Below, one piece after another: positions 1 through 5,816 of a stretch of 8,005 bases of DNA. Source of the stretch: MWAR01 sp036567845 (lineage in GTDB: Bacteria; Muiribacteriota; Ozemobacteria; Ozemobacterales; Ozemobacteraceae); contig DATCTT010000448.1 in the NCBI GenBank assembly GCA_036567845.1, positions 1 to 8,005 of the forward strand, read 5' to 3'. The notes beneath the pieces were generated by a model. The model did not search any database, was not told where the DNA came from, and was given only the letters and a program-made list of their open reading frames with translations. The first letter of the stretch is position 1, and each line of letters opens with the position of its first letter. A program made the position numbers and the translations under genes.

Positions 1-468
1 CATCAGCAGCCGGGCCAGTTCGGCATAGGCGGTGTCGCCGTGGTCGTTCGTGATCTGGCGGCACAGCTTCTTCACACCCGCAAGGTCTCCCAGGGCCTGG
101 CGACACTGGGCAAGCCGGAACAGGGCCTCGGCGCGCTCCTCGTCAGCCGGCTGGCTTTCGAGAATGCCGCGATAGATCTCGGCCGCCTCGGCATGCTTGC
201 GCGACTCGATCAGGCAGTCGCCGAGCATGAAGCTCGCGAGACTGCGCTGGCCGGCGATTTCGGCGGATTCGACGGCTTTCTGGAGGTTGCGGATGGCTCC
301 GTCGAGATCACCGGCAGAGCGCTGTTTGATCGCTCGTTCCATGCTCTCCGTGGCAGCAGGGCCCGCAAACAGGGAATCGGGCGCAGCAAAGCCCAGACAC
401 ACCGCGACGGCGGCAGGAAGCAGCAGGGCGCCCGTGAGGGAAAAGCGGTCGTTCCGTTCGTGATTCAT
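1..468 (-). CDS. Exported TPR-repeat protein (partial, C-terminus beyond left edge)
   Basis: The minus-strand frame opens with ATG at 468-466 and stays open for 156 codons to the window edge, so the C-terminus is missing. The N-terminus has a signal-peptide layout: charged MNHERNDR, a hydrophobic stretch at about residues 10-32, then a likely cleavage near LFA/GPA. The rest is helical with TPR spacing: about three repeats, for example GDLDGAIRNLQKAV at about 61-74, AEAAEIYRGIL, and AEALFRLAQCRQALGD. Such repeats usually act as protein-binding scaffolds, here outside the cytoplasm. The start overlaps the stop of the upstream dCache gene as ATGA, and an AGAGGA Shine-Dalgarno lies 9 bases before it inside that gene, so the two are probably translationally coupled and work together. 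The TPR class is well supported. The partner and the role are not visible. Confidence 0.8.
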   Translation of the reverse strand, partial: MNHERNDRFSLTGALLLPAAVAVCLGFAAPDSLFAGPAATESMERAIKQRSAGDLDGAIRNLQKAVESAEIAGQRSLASFMLGDCLIESRKHAEAAEIYRGILESQPADEERAEALFRLAQCRQALGDLAGVKKLCRQITNDHGDTAYAELARLLM

Positions 469-1844
469 GCTTCGGCATCCTCTTCGAATGCGGTTTCGAT
501 CAAACCGGACAGATAAAATAATGCACCAAGCGCCAGGGAAGCAAGCAGAACCGTCAGAAGCACGGTACGGAAGCCTCCGGGGGCCAGTTCCGAAACGGGC
601 GCCAGGCAGACAACCGCCCAGCCCGGCAGGCGGTGCCGCTCACTGCCGCGAAGAGAGCGCCAGGCAGCGACATACGAAGTCCCGGTCAGCCGGATCTCCC
701 GCTCGCCGTCTTCCCCCTCGAGCGCGGCCGCCACGAGTGGATTCGTGTGCCGCATGTTGACCTGGCTGACCACGACAGACGGGCGGTGATGGCCGATCAC
801 GACCCCCTCCTCGTCGGTCACGATCAGCATCGAGCCTGGTGTCAACCGGGCGGTGCCAGCCAGATCGCAGAGGAAGCCCAGATCGACCCGGGCGGTCAGG
901 AGGCCGGCGGGTTCCCGGGTTGCATCCCGGAGCGGGACTCCAGCCATCCAGAGAGGGCGGCCGATGCTCTCGTCGAACAGCGCCGGACCGGCATAGAATG
1001 GGCGGTTGCCGCGCAGACCGCGGCGCCACCAGCCTCCGCCGAACGCGGCAACCCCGCCGATCTCGGAAACGCCCGTCAGTTCTTTCCCGTCGAGACTGCG
1101 GATCGAGACAGACCGAATCAGATCACGATCGTTCAGGGTTGCGGCGAGCAGGCGGCCGCTTTCCTGGGGGTCGGGCAGGATGATCCCGCCCCAGCCGAAC
1201 GCCAAGTCGAGGAATCTGCCCGTCGTGATCAGGGAGGGTTCGAGGCAGGAGGTGAAAAATGCCGCGACATCGACCCAGGTCGGCAATCCGGAGTCGCTTC
1301 GCCCGGGCGGCAGCGCAGGCGGTTCGAGGGTCTCGGGAATCGGCAGCAGCTCGAGAAGTGCCAGCAGGCCGGCATCGTAAAACCGGCGGCGCAGGGCGGC
1401 GAGGTGATACTCGAACACCGGGGCGGCCGATTTCCAGGCCGCCACGAACTCCCGCAGGCCATCCGGCTCCGCGGGCGTTACCCGGGCGGCGGTCGAGGTA
1501 TATGCCAGATCCGAGATCGTGGTGAGCAGGGCCGAGTTCGCGCGTTCCGCGAGTTCGGCGGCAGGGCCGAATCGGTGCATGCCACGCAGTTCCGGCAGTC
1601 GCGACAGCAGCTGGAGGGCATCCGCAGCTCCCGTCAGCGCCGTCCGGATTTCCGTGACGGCGAGATCAGCGGTGACCGCGACCTGGCGCCGGGCGGCTTC
1701 GTCACGTGCGTTGCCGTCTTCGCGCAGGAAGTCCCAGGCAAGCCAGACAACCAGCACCGCCACCAGGCCGACGATGCCCTGGACAAGGGTGACGGCGCCG
1801 GTCATGCGGCTGGAGCGAGGTTTGTTATCCGAAGGGGAGTTCAT
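465..1844 (-). CDS. Membrane-anchored dCache-like sensor protein without output domain
   Basis: This is a protein of 459 residues. TM helix 1 is at about 15-38 (VTLVQGIVGLVAVLVVWLAW), and a large extracytoplasmic region spans about 40-423. TM helix 2 is at about 425-448 (TVLLTVLLASLALGALFYL), followed by a cytoplasmic tail of only about 12 acidic residues. The distal half of the loop resembles a double-Cache sensor: SIRSLDGKELTG at about 247-258, a FYAGPALFDESIGRPLWMAG strand at 283-302, then GSMLIVTDEEGVVIGHH at 337-353 and a closing PGWAVVCLAP. dCache domains usually bind small ligands and feed HAMP, kinase, GGDEF or chemotaxis domains, but none follows here. The proximal 110 to 200 residues are extra helical sequence that I do not recognise. 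I chose ATG at 1844 because GAGG lies 6 bases upstream. The in-frame GTG at 1850 would abut that GAGG. The stop overlaps the next gene's start. The dCache call is by pattern recognition, not by search. Confidence 0.75.
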   Translation of the reverse strand: MNSPSDNKPRSSRMTGAVTLVQGIVGLVAVLVVWLAWDFLREDGNARDEAARRQVAVTADLAVTEIRTALTGAADALQLLSRLPELRGMHRFGPAAELAERANSALLTTISDLAYTSTAARVTPAEPDGLREFVAAWKSAAPVFEYHLAALRRRFYDAGLLALLELLPIPETLEPPALPPGRSDSGLPTWVDVAAFFTSCLEPSLITTGRFLDLAFGWGGIILPDPQESGRLLAATLNDRDLIRSVSIRSLDGKELTGVSEIGGVAAFGGGWWRRGLRGNRPFYAGPALFDESIGRPLWMAGVPLRDATREPAGLLTARVDLGFLCDLAGTARLTPGSMLIVTDEEGVVIGHHRPSVVVSQVNMRHTNPLVAAALEGEDGEREIRLTGTSYVAAWRSLRGSERHRLPGWAVVCLAPVSELAPGGFRTVLLTVLLASLALGALFYLSGLIETAFEEDAEA

Positions 1845-1912
1845 CTGCACCCTCAGCGATTTGCTGTTTCATGCCGATAAATCGAGTAGGGATTGTTGGA
1901 AATCGATGTAAC

Positions 1913-1919
1913 AGGAGGT
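1913..1919 (+). promoter_or_regulatory. Near-perfect Shine-Dalgarno of the small zinc-ribbon gene
   Basis: AGGAGGT lies with 7 bases between its last G (1918) and the ATG at 1926. It is one of the strongest ribosome binding sites in the window, and it is the main reason to accept a 44-codon gene here. I found no convincing -10/-35 pair on the plus strand in 1851-1912. Confidence 0.8.
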
Positions 1920-1925
1920 AACGCC

Positions 1926-2060
1926 ATGCTGTGCCCGCAATGCAGCGCCCCGATGGTCCAGAAAACGCATGCCGGACGCCAGTCCCCGTATTTCACCCTC
2001 AACTGCACCCACTGCAAGTTCGTCATTTTCTATCGCGGTCGGATCCAGCAGGAGGAGTAA
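1926..2060 (+). CDS. Small zinc-ribbon protein (44 aa)
   Basis: This short frame runs from ATG to TAA and begins MLCPQCSAPMVQKTHAG. Cys3-x2-Cys6 and Cys27-x2-Cys30 form two CxxC knuckles separated by 20 residues, the layout of a zinc ribbon that binds one zinc ion. Between them, residues 17-25 are a polar hairpin-like stretch, and the second knuckle continues into a hydrophobic strand (KFVIFYRGR). Small zinc ribbons of this kind occur as nucleic-acid-binding or protein-binding modules, but nothing here shows the target. The gene is the only plus-strand gene in the left third. It diverges from the dCache gene, and its last 38 bases overlap the 3' end of the STAS gene tail to tail. The strong Shine-Dalgarno and the paired cysteines make it very likely real despite its size. 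Confidence 0.82.
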   Translation: MLCPQCSAPMVQKTHAGRQSPYFTLNCTHCKFVIFYRGRIQQEE

Positions 2061-2412
2061 ACGGCGCCTCGATGATGCTTCGGGCCGCTTCTTCCCTGGT
2101 GTTCATCACCTTCAGCAGGCGATCCGCGTTGGTCACGCGCAACACGTCGCGAACCACAGCCGACGGCCCCGTCACGATCAGACGGCCGCGCGCCTTGTCG
2201 AGCTGCTTGTGAAGCCCCAGCAGCAGCCCCAGGCCGGATGAATCCATATAGGTGACGCGCCCAAGGTCGATGACCAGGTGCGACAGTCCCGTGGAGAGGG
2301 CCATCGTCACCGCGTCTTTCAGCTTACCGAGCGTGTAGACATCGATCTCTCCGTCGGCAACGATCGTCACGATCCCGAGAACCTGCTCGGCGTTTATCTG
2401 CAGCCGGCTCAT
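2023..2412 (-). CDS. STAS-domain anti-sigma factor antagonist (SpoIIAA/RsbV-like)
   Basis: The protein has 129 residues, and the STAS domain fills about 1-110. Visible family marks are the strand GIVTIVADGEIDVYTLGKLK (13-32), LVIDLGRVTYMDSSGLGLLL (46-65), and the C-terminal half with GRLIVTGPS. In SpoIIAA and RsbV the serine of the D-S-S-G motif (here S58) is phosphorylated by a HPK-like anti-sigma kinase such as SpoIIAB or RsbW. The unphosphorylated form binds that kinase and frees a sigma factor or other client. The start at 2412 is set by GGGAGG 6 bases upstream; the frame stays open 21 codons further, but that part is basic and not STAS-like. A Pro-rich polar tail of about 18 residues (APFTPPAGSDRDRK) overlaps the zinc-ribbon gene on the other strand. 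No cognate kinase or PP2C phosphatase gene is present in the window. Use in partner switching is inferred from the family. Confidence 0.9.
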   Translation of the reverse strand: MSRLQINAEQVLGIVTIVADGEIDVYTLGKLKDAVTMALSTGLSHLVIDLGRVTYMDSSGLGLLLGLHKQLDKARGRLIVTGPSAVVRDVLRVTNADRLLKVMNTREEAARSIIEAPFTPPAGSDRDRK

Positions 2413-2435
2413 ATCCAGCCTCCCATCGCGCCTCA

Positions 2436-2464
2436 AGCGTACCGTACGCGCCCCCCTTTTGCAA
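2436..2464 (-). promoter_or_regulatory. Possible promoter and dyad upstream of the STAS gene
   Basis: Read on the minus strand, TTGCAA (2464-2459) and TACGCT (2441-2436) are separated by exactly 17 bases, and the start codon follows about 25 bases downstream. The match to the sigma70 consensus is moderate (4/6 and 3/6). A perfect dyad GCGTAC-C-GTACGC at 2437-2449 covers the proposed -10 and could be an operator. Arms of six bases arise by chance several times in 8 kb, so this is a weak call. Confidence 0.3.
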
Positions 2465-2527
2465 CCGCCACGCACCTCGATGAAGCGGGCGAATCTGAAT
2501 TCACAACAAAGGCAAAAGGTTCCCTTT

Positions 2528-2640
2528 CTTCATGTGCCTTCTGTTGTCCTTCATGTCTTCGTGTCTTGGTGTTTAAAAAAGGGTCTCCGTGTCTCCATGC
2601 CTCTGTGGTCCATTCTCTCTCGTGCCTTCGTGTCTTTTTG
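2528..2640 (+). repeat. Degenerate dispersed repeat block, left of the YitT gene
   Basis: This non-coding, T/C-rich tract is built from variants of a short unit. It holds CTTCATGTGCCTTC at 2529-2542, CTTCATGTCTTCGTGTCTTG at about 2549-2568, GTCTCCGTGTCTCCATGCC at 2583-2601 running into CTCTGTGGTCC, and CGTGCCTTCGTGTCTTTTTG at 2621-2640. Similar sequence recurs right of the YitT gene: GCCTCTGTGGTCCATTCTC (2599-2617) matches 3868-3886 at 17 of 19 bases. Open frames across it give low-complexity peptides of the NTKTRRHEG or LCVSVV type and should not be annotated. From general knowledge, repeats with this vocabulary are scattered through many environmental bacterial genomes, and their function is unknown. 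Together with 2641-2670 this fills the gene-free stretch 2465-2670; I see nothing else in it. Confidence 0.75.
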
Positions 2641-2670
2641 AGGAAGCTGACTTCTGGCAGGGGGGCGGCG

Positions 2671-2699
2671 TTGTCAGGGGGGGGCAGGCATGCTACACT
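2671..2699 (+). promoter_or_regulatory. Sigma70-type promoter with extended -10 for the YitT gene
   Basis: TTGTCA (2671-2676, 5/6 to consensus) is followed after exactly 17 bases by TACACT (2694-2699, 4/6), with TGC directly before it as an extended -10 element. Transcription would start near 2706, giving a leader of about 50 bases before the GTG at 2755. The spacer is unusually G-rich (eight Gs in a row at 2677-2684). This is a sequence match only. Confidence 0.6.
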
Positions 2700-2754
2700 G
2701 CGACCGCTTTCTGCAGGTGATGCGGATGGCCAGCATTTTCCCGGAGGCTTTCCC

Positions 2755-3636
2755 GTGGCGCGCACAACAAACGTCCGGACGTCCGACGTCCTGCTCATCC
2801 TGTTCAGCTCGTTTCTCCTGTCGGTCGGCCTGGTCTGTTTCACCGCGCCGAACAAGATCGCCTCGGGCGGGCTGACCGGCCTCGCGACGGTTCTGTATTT
2901 CGCAATCGGCACCCCGATCGGAACGGTCGTCCTCATCGGCAATCTCATCCTGCTCGGGATCCAGGCTAAGCTGGTCGGCACCGGGTCGGTCTGGAAAACG
3001 ATCCTGTCGGTTGTCGTCTCTTCCGTGCTCACGGATCTGATGATGGGCCCTCTCAACATCGCCCCGCTCGCGAAGGATCCGCTGCTGGCCTGCCTTTACG
3101 GGGGCATTCTCGGGGGAATCGGTGTTGGGATAACGTTCCGCGCAGGCGGAACGACGGGCGGTATTGATATCGTGGCGCTGATCCTGCATCACCGCTGGCA
3201 CATTCCCATCGGTGACACGATCCTGGCTGCCAACTTTCTGATCACACTGATCGCGGGCGCCGTCTTCGGCCCCGACCTGGCACTCTACGGCCTCATCACT
3301 GTCTTTTTCAGCGGCCGGGTCATCGACACGGTGCTTGAGGGCATGTCGGTCTACCGGTCGGTTCTCATCATCTCGAAACAGTCCGACGAGATCGCCTGGG
3401 CCATCATCGAAGAGTTGCACCGCGGCGTGACGCGGCTGGACGGACTGGGCATGTACACCAGCCGCCCGACCCATATCCTGCTCGTGGCTGTGCGGCGTCA
3501 GGAGATGCCAACGCTGCGAAGCCTCATCCACGAGTTCGATCCCAACGCCTTCGTCATCGTCGGCGAGACGCGCCAGATTCTCGGAAAGGGCTTCATCGAC
3601 CTCGGCGAGCAGGTACGCCGCGAATCCGCCGCCTGA
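2755..3636 (+). CDS. YitT-family membrane protein with C-terminal DUF2179 domain
   Basis: The protein has 293 residues, usual for the family. The N-terminal membrane domain (about 10-195) has five or six helices. It carries the conserved turns GLVCFTAPNKIASGGLTG (25-42), GGILGGIGVG (116-125) and RAGGTTGGIDI (129-139). The C-terminal DUF2179 domain (about 200-285) is soluble and shows RGVTRLDGLGMYT (223-235), then ILLVAVRRQEM and DPNAFVIVGETRQILGKGF. The family is widespread, often in several copies per genome, and its biochemical role is not settled; transport or ligand sensing are guesses. The start is GTG 2755, since GGAGG at 2743-2747 sits 7 bases upstream and the first helix follows at once. 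The same frame is open for over 470 bases further upstream, but that extension runs through the promoter and repeat block and is not coding. The gene stands alone between two repeat blocks. Confidence 0.92.
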   Translation: MARTTNVRTSDVLLILFSSFLLSVGLVCFTAPNKIASGGLTGLATVLYFAIGTPIGTVVLIGNLILLGIQAKLVGTGSVWKTILSVVVSSVLTDLMMGPLNIAPLAKDPLLACLYGGILGGIGVGITFRAGGTTGGIDIVALILHHRWHIPIGDTILAANFLITLIAGAVFGPDLALYGLITVFFSGRVIDTVLEGMSVYRSVLIISKQSDEIAWAIIEELHRGVTRLDGLGMYTSRPTHILLVAVRRQEMPTLRSLIHEFDPNAFVIVGETRQILGKGFIDLGEQVRRESAA

Positions 3637-3652
3637 CCCATCCAGGGCTCCA

Positions 3653-3896
3653 TTTCACCATAGAGGCACGGAGACACAGAGGAACGAACACGGGTTCCCC
3701 ACCAAAATCATTAAGACACGAAGAGTGGCAAAAGTTCTTTCAGGAAGAAGTCTTTGTGCCTGGTATGCTGGAATCTCTGAAATCACCACAAAGACACAAA
3801 GGGATATATTTTCTGCAATTTTCGTGCCTTGGTGGCTTTGTGGTGAAAAGAGCCTCTGTGACTCTGCGCCTCTGTGGTTCGTTCTCCTTCATGCCT
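3653..3896. repeat. Degenerate dispersed repeat block, right of the YitT gene (both orientations)
   Basis: This non-coding block holds several units of the same repeat family as 2528-2640. Copies in opposite orientation come first: GAGGCACGGAGACACAGAGG at 3663-3682, whose reverse complement matches 17 of 20 bases within the left block, then a decayed copy with TTAAGACACGAAG near 3711-3723, and CACCACAAAGACACAAAG at 3784-3801. Copies in the same orientation as the left block follow: TTCGTGCCTTGGTGGCTTTG at 3821-3840 and CCTCTGTGACTCTGCGCC at 3853-3870 continuing to TCTGTGGTTCGTTCTCC. The block fills nearly the whole gap between the YitT gene and the M3 peptidase gene, whose 3' ends converge on it. 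It holds no gene and no clean terminator. Confidence 0.75.
3783..3846. repeat. Inverted repeat within the right repeat block
   Basis: TCACCACAAAG (3783-3793) and CTTTGTGGTGA (3836-3846) are perfect 11-base inverted arms around a 42-base AT-richer loop. They arise where two repeat units of opposite orientation meet. The position between two convergent gene ends would suit a bidirectional transcription end, but the long loop and the lack of a T-run argue against a standard intrinsic terminator. Confidence 0.6.
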
Positions 3897-3913
3897 GATG
3901 GTGAAACTGCTTT

Positions 3914-5752
3914 TTACCGGCGGGCGGTTTTCTTCTTCGGAAGGGCGGCGGCGAGACGCTCGGCCTCGTCAACCATGTCGGACAACAGACCGATGCCGGC
4001 TTTCCAGAAGGCGGGTTTCGTAATGTCCATACCCAGGCGCTTCGTCAGTTCTTCGGGGCTTTCCGAGCCGCCCGCGGCAAGCAGCTCCATATATTTCGGG
4101 ACGAATGCCATTCCCTGCTTCCGATACAGCGCATACAGCGAGAGCACGAGCAGTTCGCCGAAAGCATAGGCATAACAATAGAACGGGGAGTGGATGAAAT
4201 GGGTGATGTAGCACCACCAGCGCCGGTAGCCCGGGGTCAGCTCGACTGAATCCCCGAACATCGCCCGGTTCGCCTCGATCCAGAGGCCGCTCATCTGGTC
4301 CGCCGTCAGCTCGCCCTGGTCGCGGCGCGCCGCATGGAGCTTCTGTTCGAAGCGGGTCATGCAGACCTGGCGGAACACGGTGGCGAAAGCATCCTCGATC
4401 TTGCCGCACAGCAGGGCAAGTTTGACCTCGGGCTTTTTCTGCCGCTCGAGCAGCTCGTGAAACACGAGCATCTCGCCGAACACGCTCGCCGTCTCGGCCA
4501 GCGTGAGCGGGGTGTCCGACTGGATGTATCCTCGTTCCTGTGAGAGATACTGGTGGATGCCATGGCCGAGCTCGTGGGCGACGGTGCTCACATCCCGAAG
4601 CCGCTCGCTGTAATTCACGAGAATGTAGGGATGGGCATCGGGCGTGCCGGGCGCGCTGAACGCCCCGCCGCGCTTTCCCGCCCGCAATTCGGCGTCGATC
4701 CAGCGTTTGGCAAAGAACGTCTCGGCGATCAGACCGGCTTTCGGAGAAAACGCCCGGTAGGTCGAAACAACCAGCTCACGGCACTCGTCCCAGGTGCAGC
4801 CCGGCATTTCCGAGGAAACCGGGGCATACCGGTCGTAGTCATACAGCTTTTTGAGACCGAGCAGCCGGGCCTTCAGCCGGTAATACCGGCCGACCATCGC
4901 GGTGTTCGCGTCGCAGATGCGCAGCAGGGTGTCGACGGTTTTCGCATCAATCTCGTTCGAGAGGTTGCGGCTGGCCATCGGGTGGGGGTAGCTGCGCAGC
5001 CGGTCGATCGTCGCGTGATCCTGCACCAGGGTGTTGAACATGAAGGTCAGGGGCCGCATATGCATCTCGAACCCCTCGGTCAATCCCTCCGCGGCAGCGC
5101 GGCGAACCCCGCGATCGGGGTCATACAGCATCGCCAGAGCCTCCTGCTCGGTCAATTCTCGGCTCTTTCCCTCGATCTTCACCGGGAACTTCATCGCCCC
5201 AAGCGTCTCGTCGAACAGGCGGACGAAGGCGCGCGAGCCAGTGTTCTCCAACTCCTCCACGATGCGTTCCTCAGGCTCAGACAGCACGTGCGGCCGGTAT
5301 CGGCGGGCCGCCTCGAGGAAGTGGCGCCACCGCGCGACGGCTTTGTGGGCAATCAGAGCCGCCGCAGTTTTGTCGTCGAGAGCGCACCATTCGAGCATGA
5401 AGAACAGGAGGTGGGTGTGGACTCCCGTCGCCCGTTCCTGGACGCTCTGCATCAGGCGGCCATATTCGGGGTTCTGGGTGTCGCCGGAAAACAGCAGGTT
5501 GGCGTAGATGGCCGGCCGGTCGCGCAGAACCAGGATTTCCTCGTATTCCCGCACCGCCTCGGCCAGCTTCGGTCCGGTGAGACCGCATTTCAGGGCGCCT
5601 TTCCAGTTCCTTCCGAAGGCTTTTGCACGGCTCTCGGCCTGCTTCAGGTCGCGCCCGATCCGGGGGTCGGAGGGCGAGGCATACAGATCACCCAGGTTCC
5701 AGCACACGCCGGCCGCCGAGTTCGTCGGGATGGCCGCTTTCTTTGCTTTCAT
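3914..5752 (-). CDS. pepF: M3-family zinc oligoendopeptidase (PepF-like)
   Basis: The protein has 612 residues, close to the usual 560-620 of bacterial oligoendopeptidase F. It is a cytoplasmic metallopeptidase that cuts short peptides inside a closed cavity. The zinc site is visible: HELGH at 393-397 within VAHELGHGIHQYLSQERG, and the third ligand Glu420 in AETASVFGEML. A His/Tyr-rich substrate-binding segment, HFIHSPFYCYAYAFGE, spans about 518-533. The N-terminal half is the helical PepF lobe, with ENTGSRAFVRLFDETLG at about 169-185. No signal peptide or membrane helix is seen. I chose ATG 5752, with purine-rich AAAGAG 9 bases upstream. An in-frame ATG at 5770 adds six residues but has no Shine-Dalgarno. 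The gene follows the TPR lipoprotein gene by 64 bases on the same strand, so peptide turnover linked to that cluster is possible but unproven. The symbol reflects family resemblance only. Confidence 0.93.
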   Translation of the reverse strand: MKAKKAAIPTNSAAGVCWNLGDLYASPSDPRIGRDLKQAESRAKAFGRNWKGALKCGLTGPKLAEAVREYEEILVLRDRPAIYANLLFSGDTQNPEYGRLMQSVQERATGVHTHLLFFMLEWCALDDKTAAALIAHKAVARWRHFLEAARRYRPHVLSEPEERIVEELENTGSRAFVRLFDETLGAMKFPVKIEGKSRELTEQEALAMLYDPDRGVRRAAAEGLTEGFEMHMRPLTFMFNTLVQDHATIDRLRSYPHPMASRNLSNEIDAKTVDTLLRICDANTAMVGRYYRLKARLLGLKKLYDYDRYAPVSSEMPGCTWDECRELVVSTYRAFSPKAGLIAETFFAKRWIDAELRAGKRGGAFSAPGTPDAHPYILVNYSERLRDVSTVAHELGHGIHQYLSQERGYIQSDTPLTLAETASVFGEMLVFHELLERQKKPEVKLALLCGKIEDAFATVFRQVCMTRFEQKLHAARRDQGELTADQMSGLWIEANRAMFGDSVELTPGYRRWWCYITHFIHSPFYCYAYAFGELLVLSLYALYRKQGMAFVPKYMELLAAGGSESPEELTKRLGMDITKPAFWKAGIGLLSDMVDEAERLAAALPKKKTARR

Positions 5753-5767
5753 CGTTCGTCGCTCTTT

Positions 5768-5816
5768 CATATATATTTATCAGTATTATTATTCATCACG
5801 CCCAGCGGGCGGGCGT
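5768..5816 (-). other. AT-rich leader and small hairpin between lipoprotein and peptidase genes
   Basis: Directly after the lipoprotein stop, ACGCCC (5798-5803) and GGGCGT (5811-5816) form a 6-base stem with a 7-base loop. On the minus strand this is followed by an AT-rich stretch to 5768 (AATAATAATACTGATAAATA), which stands out against the GC-rich surroundings. It is not a proper U-tract terminator, and I could not find a -35 at proper spacing for the -10-like AATAAT. It may partly insulate the peptidase gene or hold its promoter. Confidence 0.3.

Noticed and set aside
633..1880. 415-codon open frame on the plus strand
   Set aside because: It is a shadow of the dCache gene. The product is Arg/Gly/Gln-rich with no domain or ribosome binding site, while the minus strand gives TM helices and a sensor pattern.
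1851..1925. Divergent promoters for the dCache and zinc-ribbon genes
   Set aside because: I looked on both strands for hexamers at 16-18 base spacing (for example TTGCTG at 1861 and GATAAA at 1876) and found no pair good enough to report.
2528..2640. CRISPR-like array
   Set aside because: The units are degenerate and unevenly spaced, have no unique spacers of constant length, and no cas gene is near.
2459..2641. 60-codon plus-strand frame, and the minus-strand frame with RRHEG-type peptides
   Set aside because: Both are translations of the dispersed repeat block, a known source of spurious small proteins.
2278..2754. N-terminal extension of the YitT frame
   Set aside because: The frame is open, but it runs antisense to the STAS gene and through the repeat block and the promoter. 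GGAGG fixes the start at GTG 2755.
2674..3531. 285-codon minus-strand frame opposite the YitT gene
   Set aside because: The product is an Asp/Arg/Gln-rich antisense translation; the plus strand has clear YitT and DUF2179 motifs.
3783..3846. Intrinsic terminator
   Set aside because: The stem is perfect but the loop is 42 bases long and no T-run follows on either strand.
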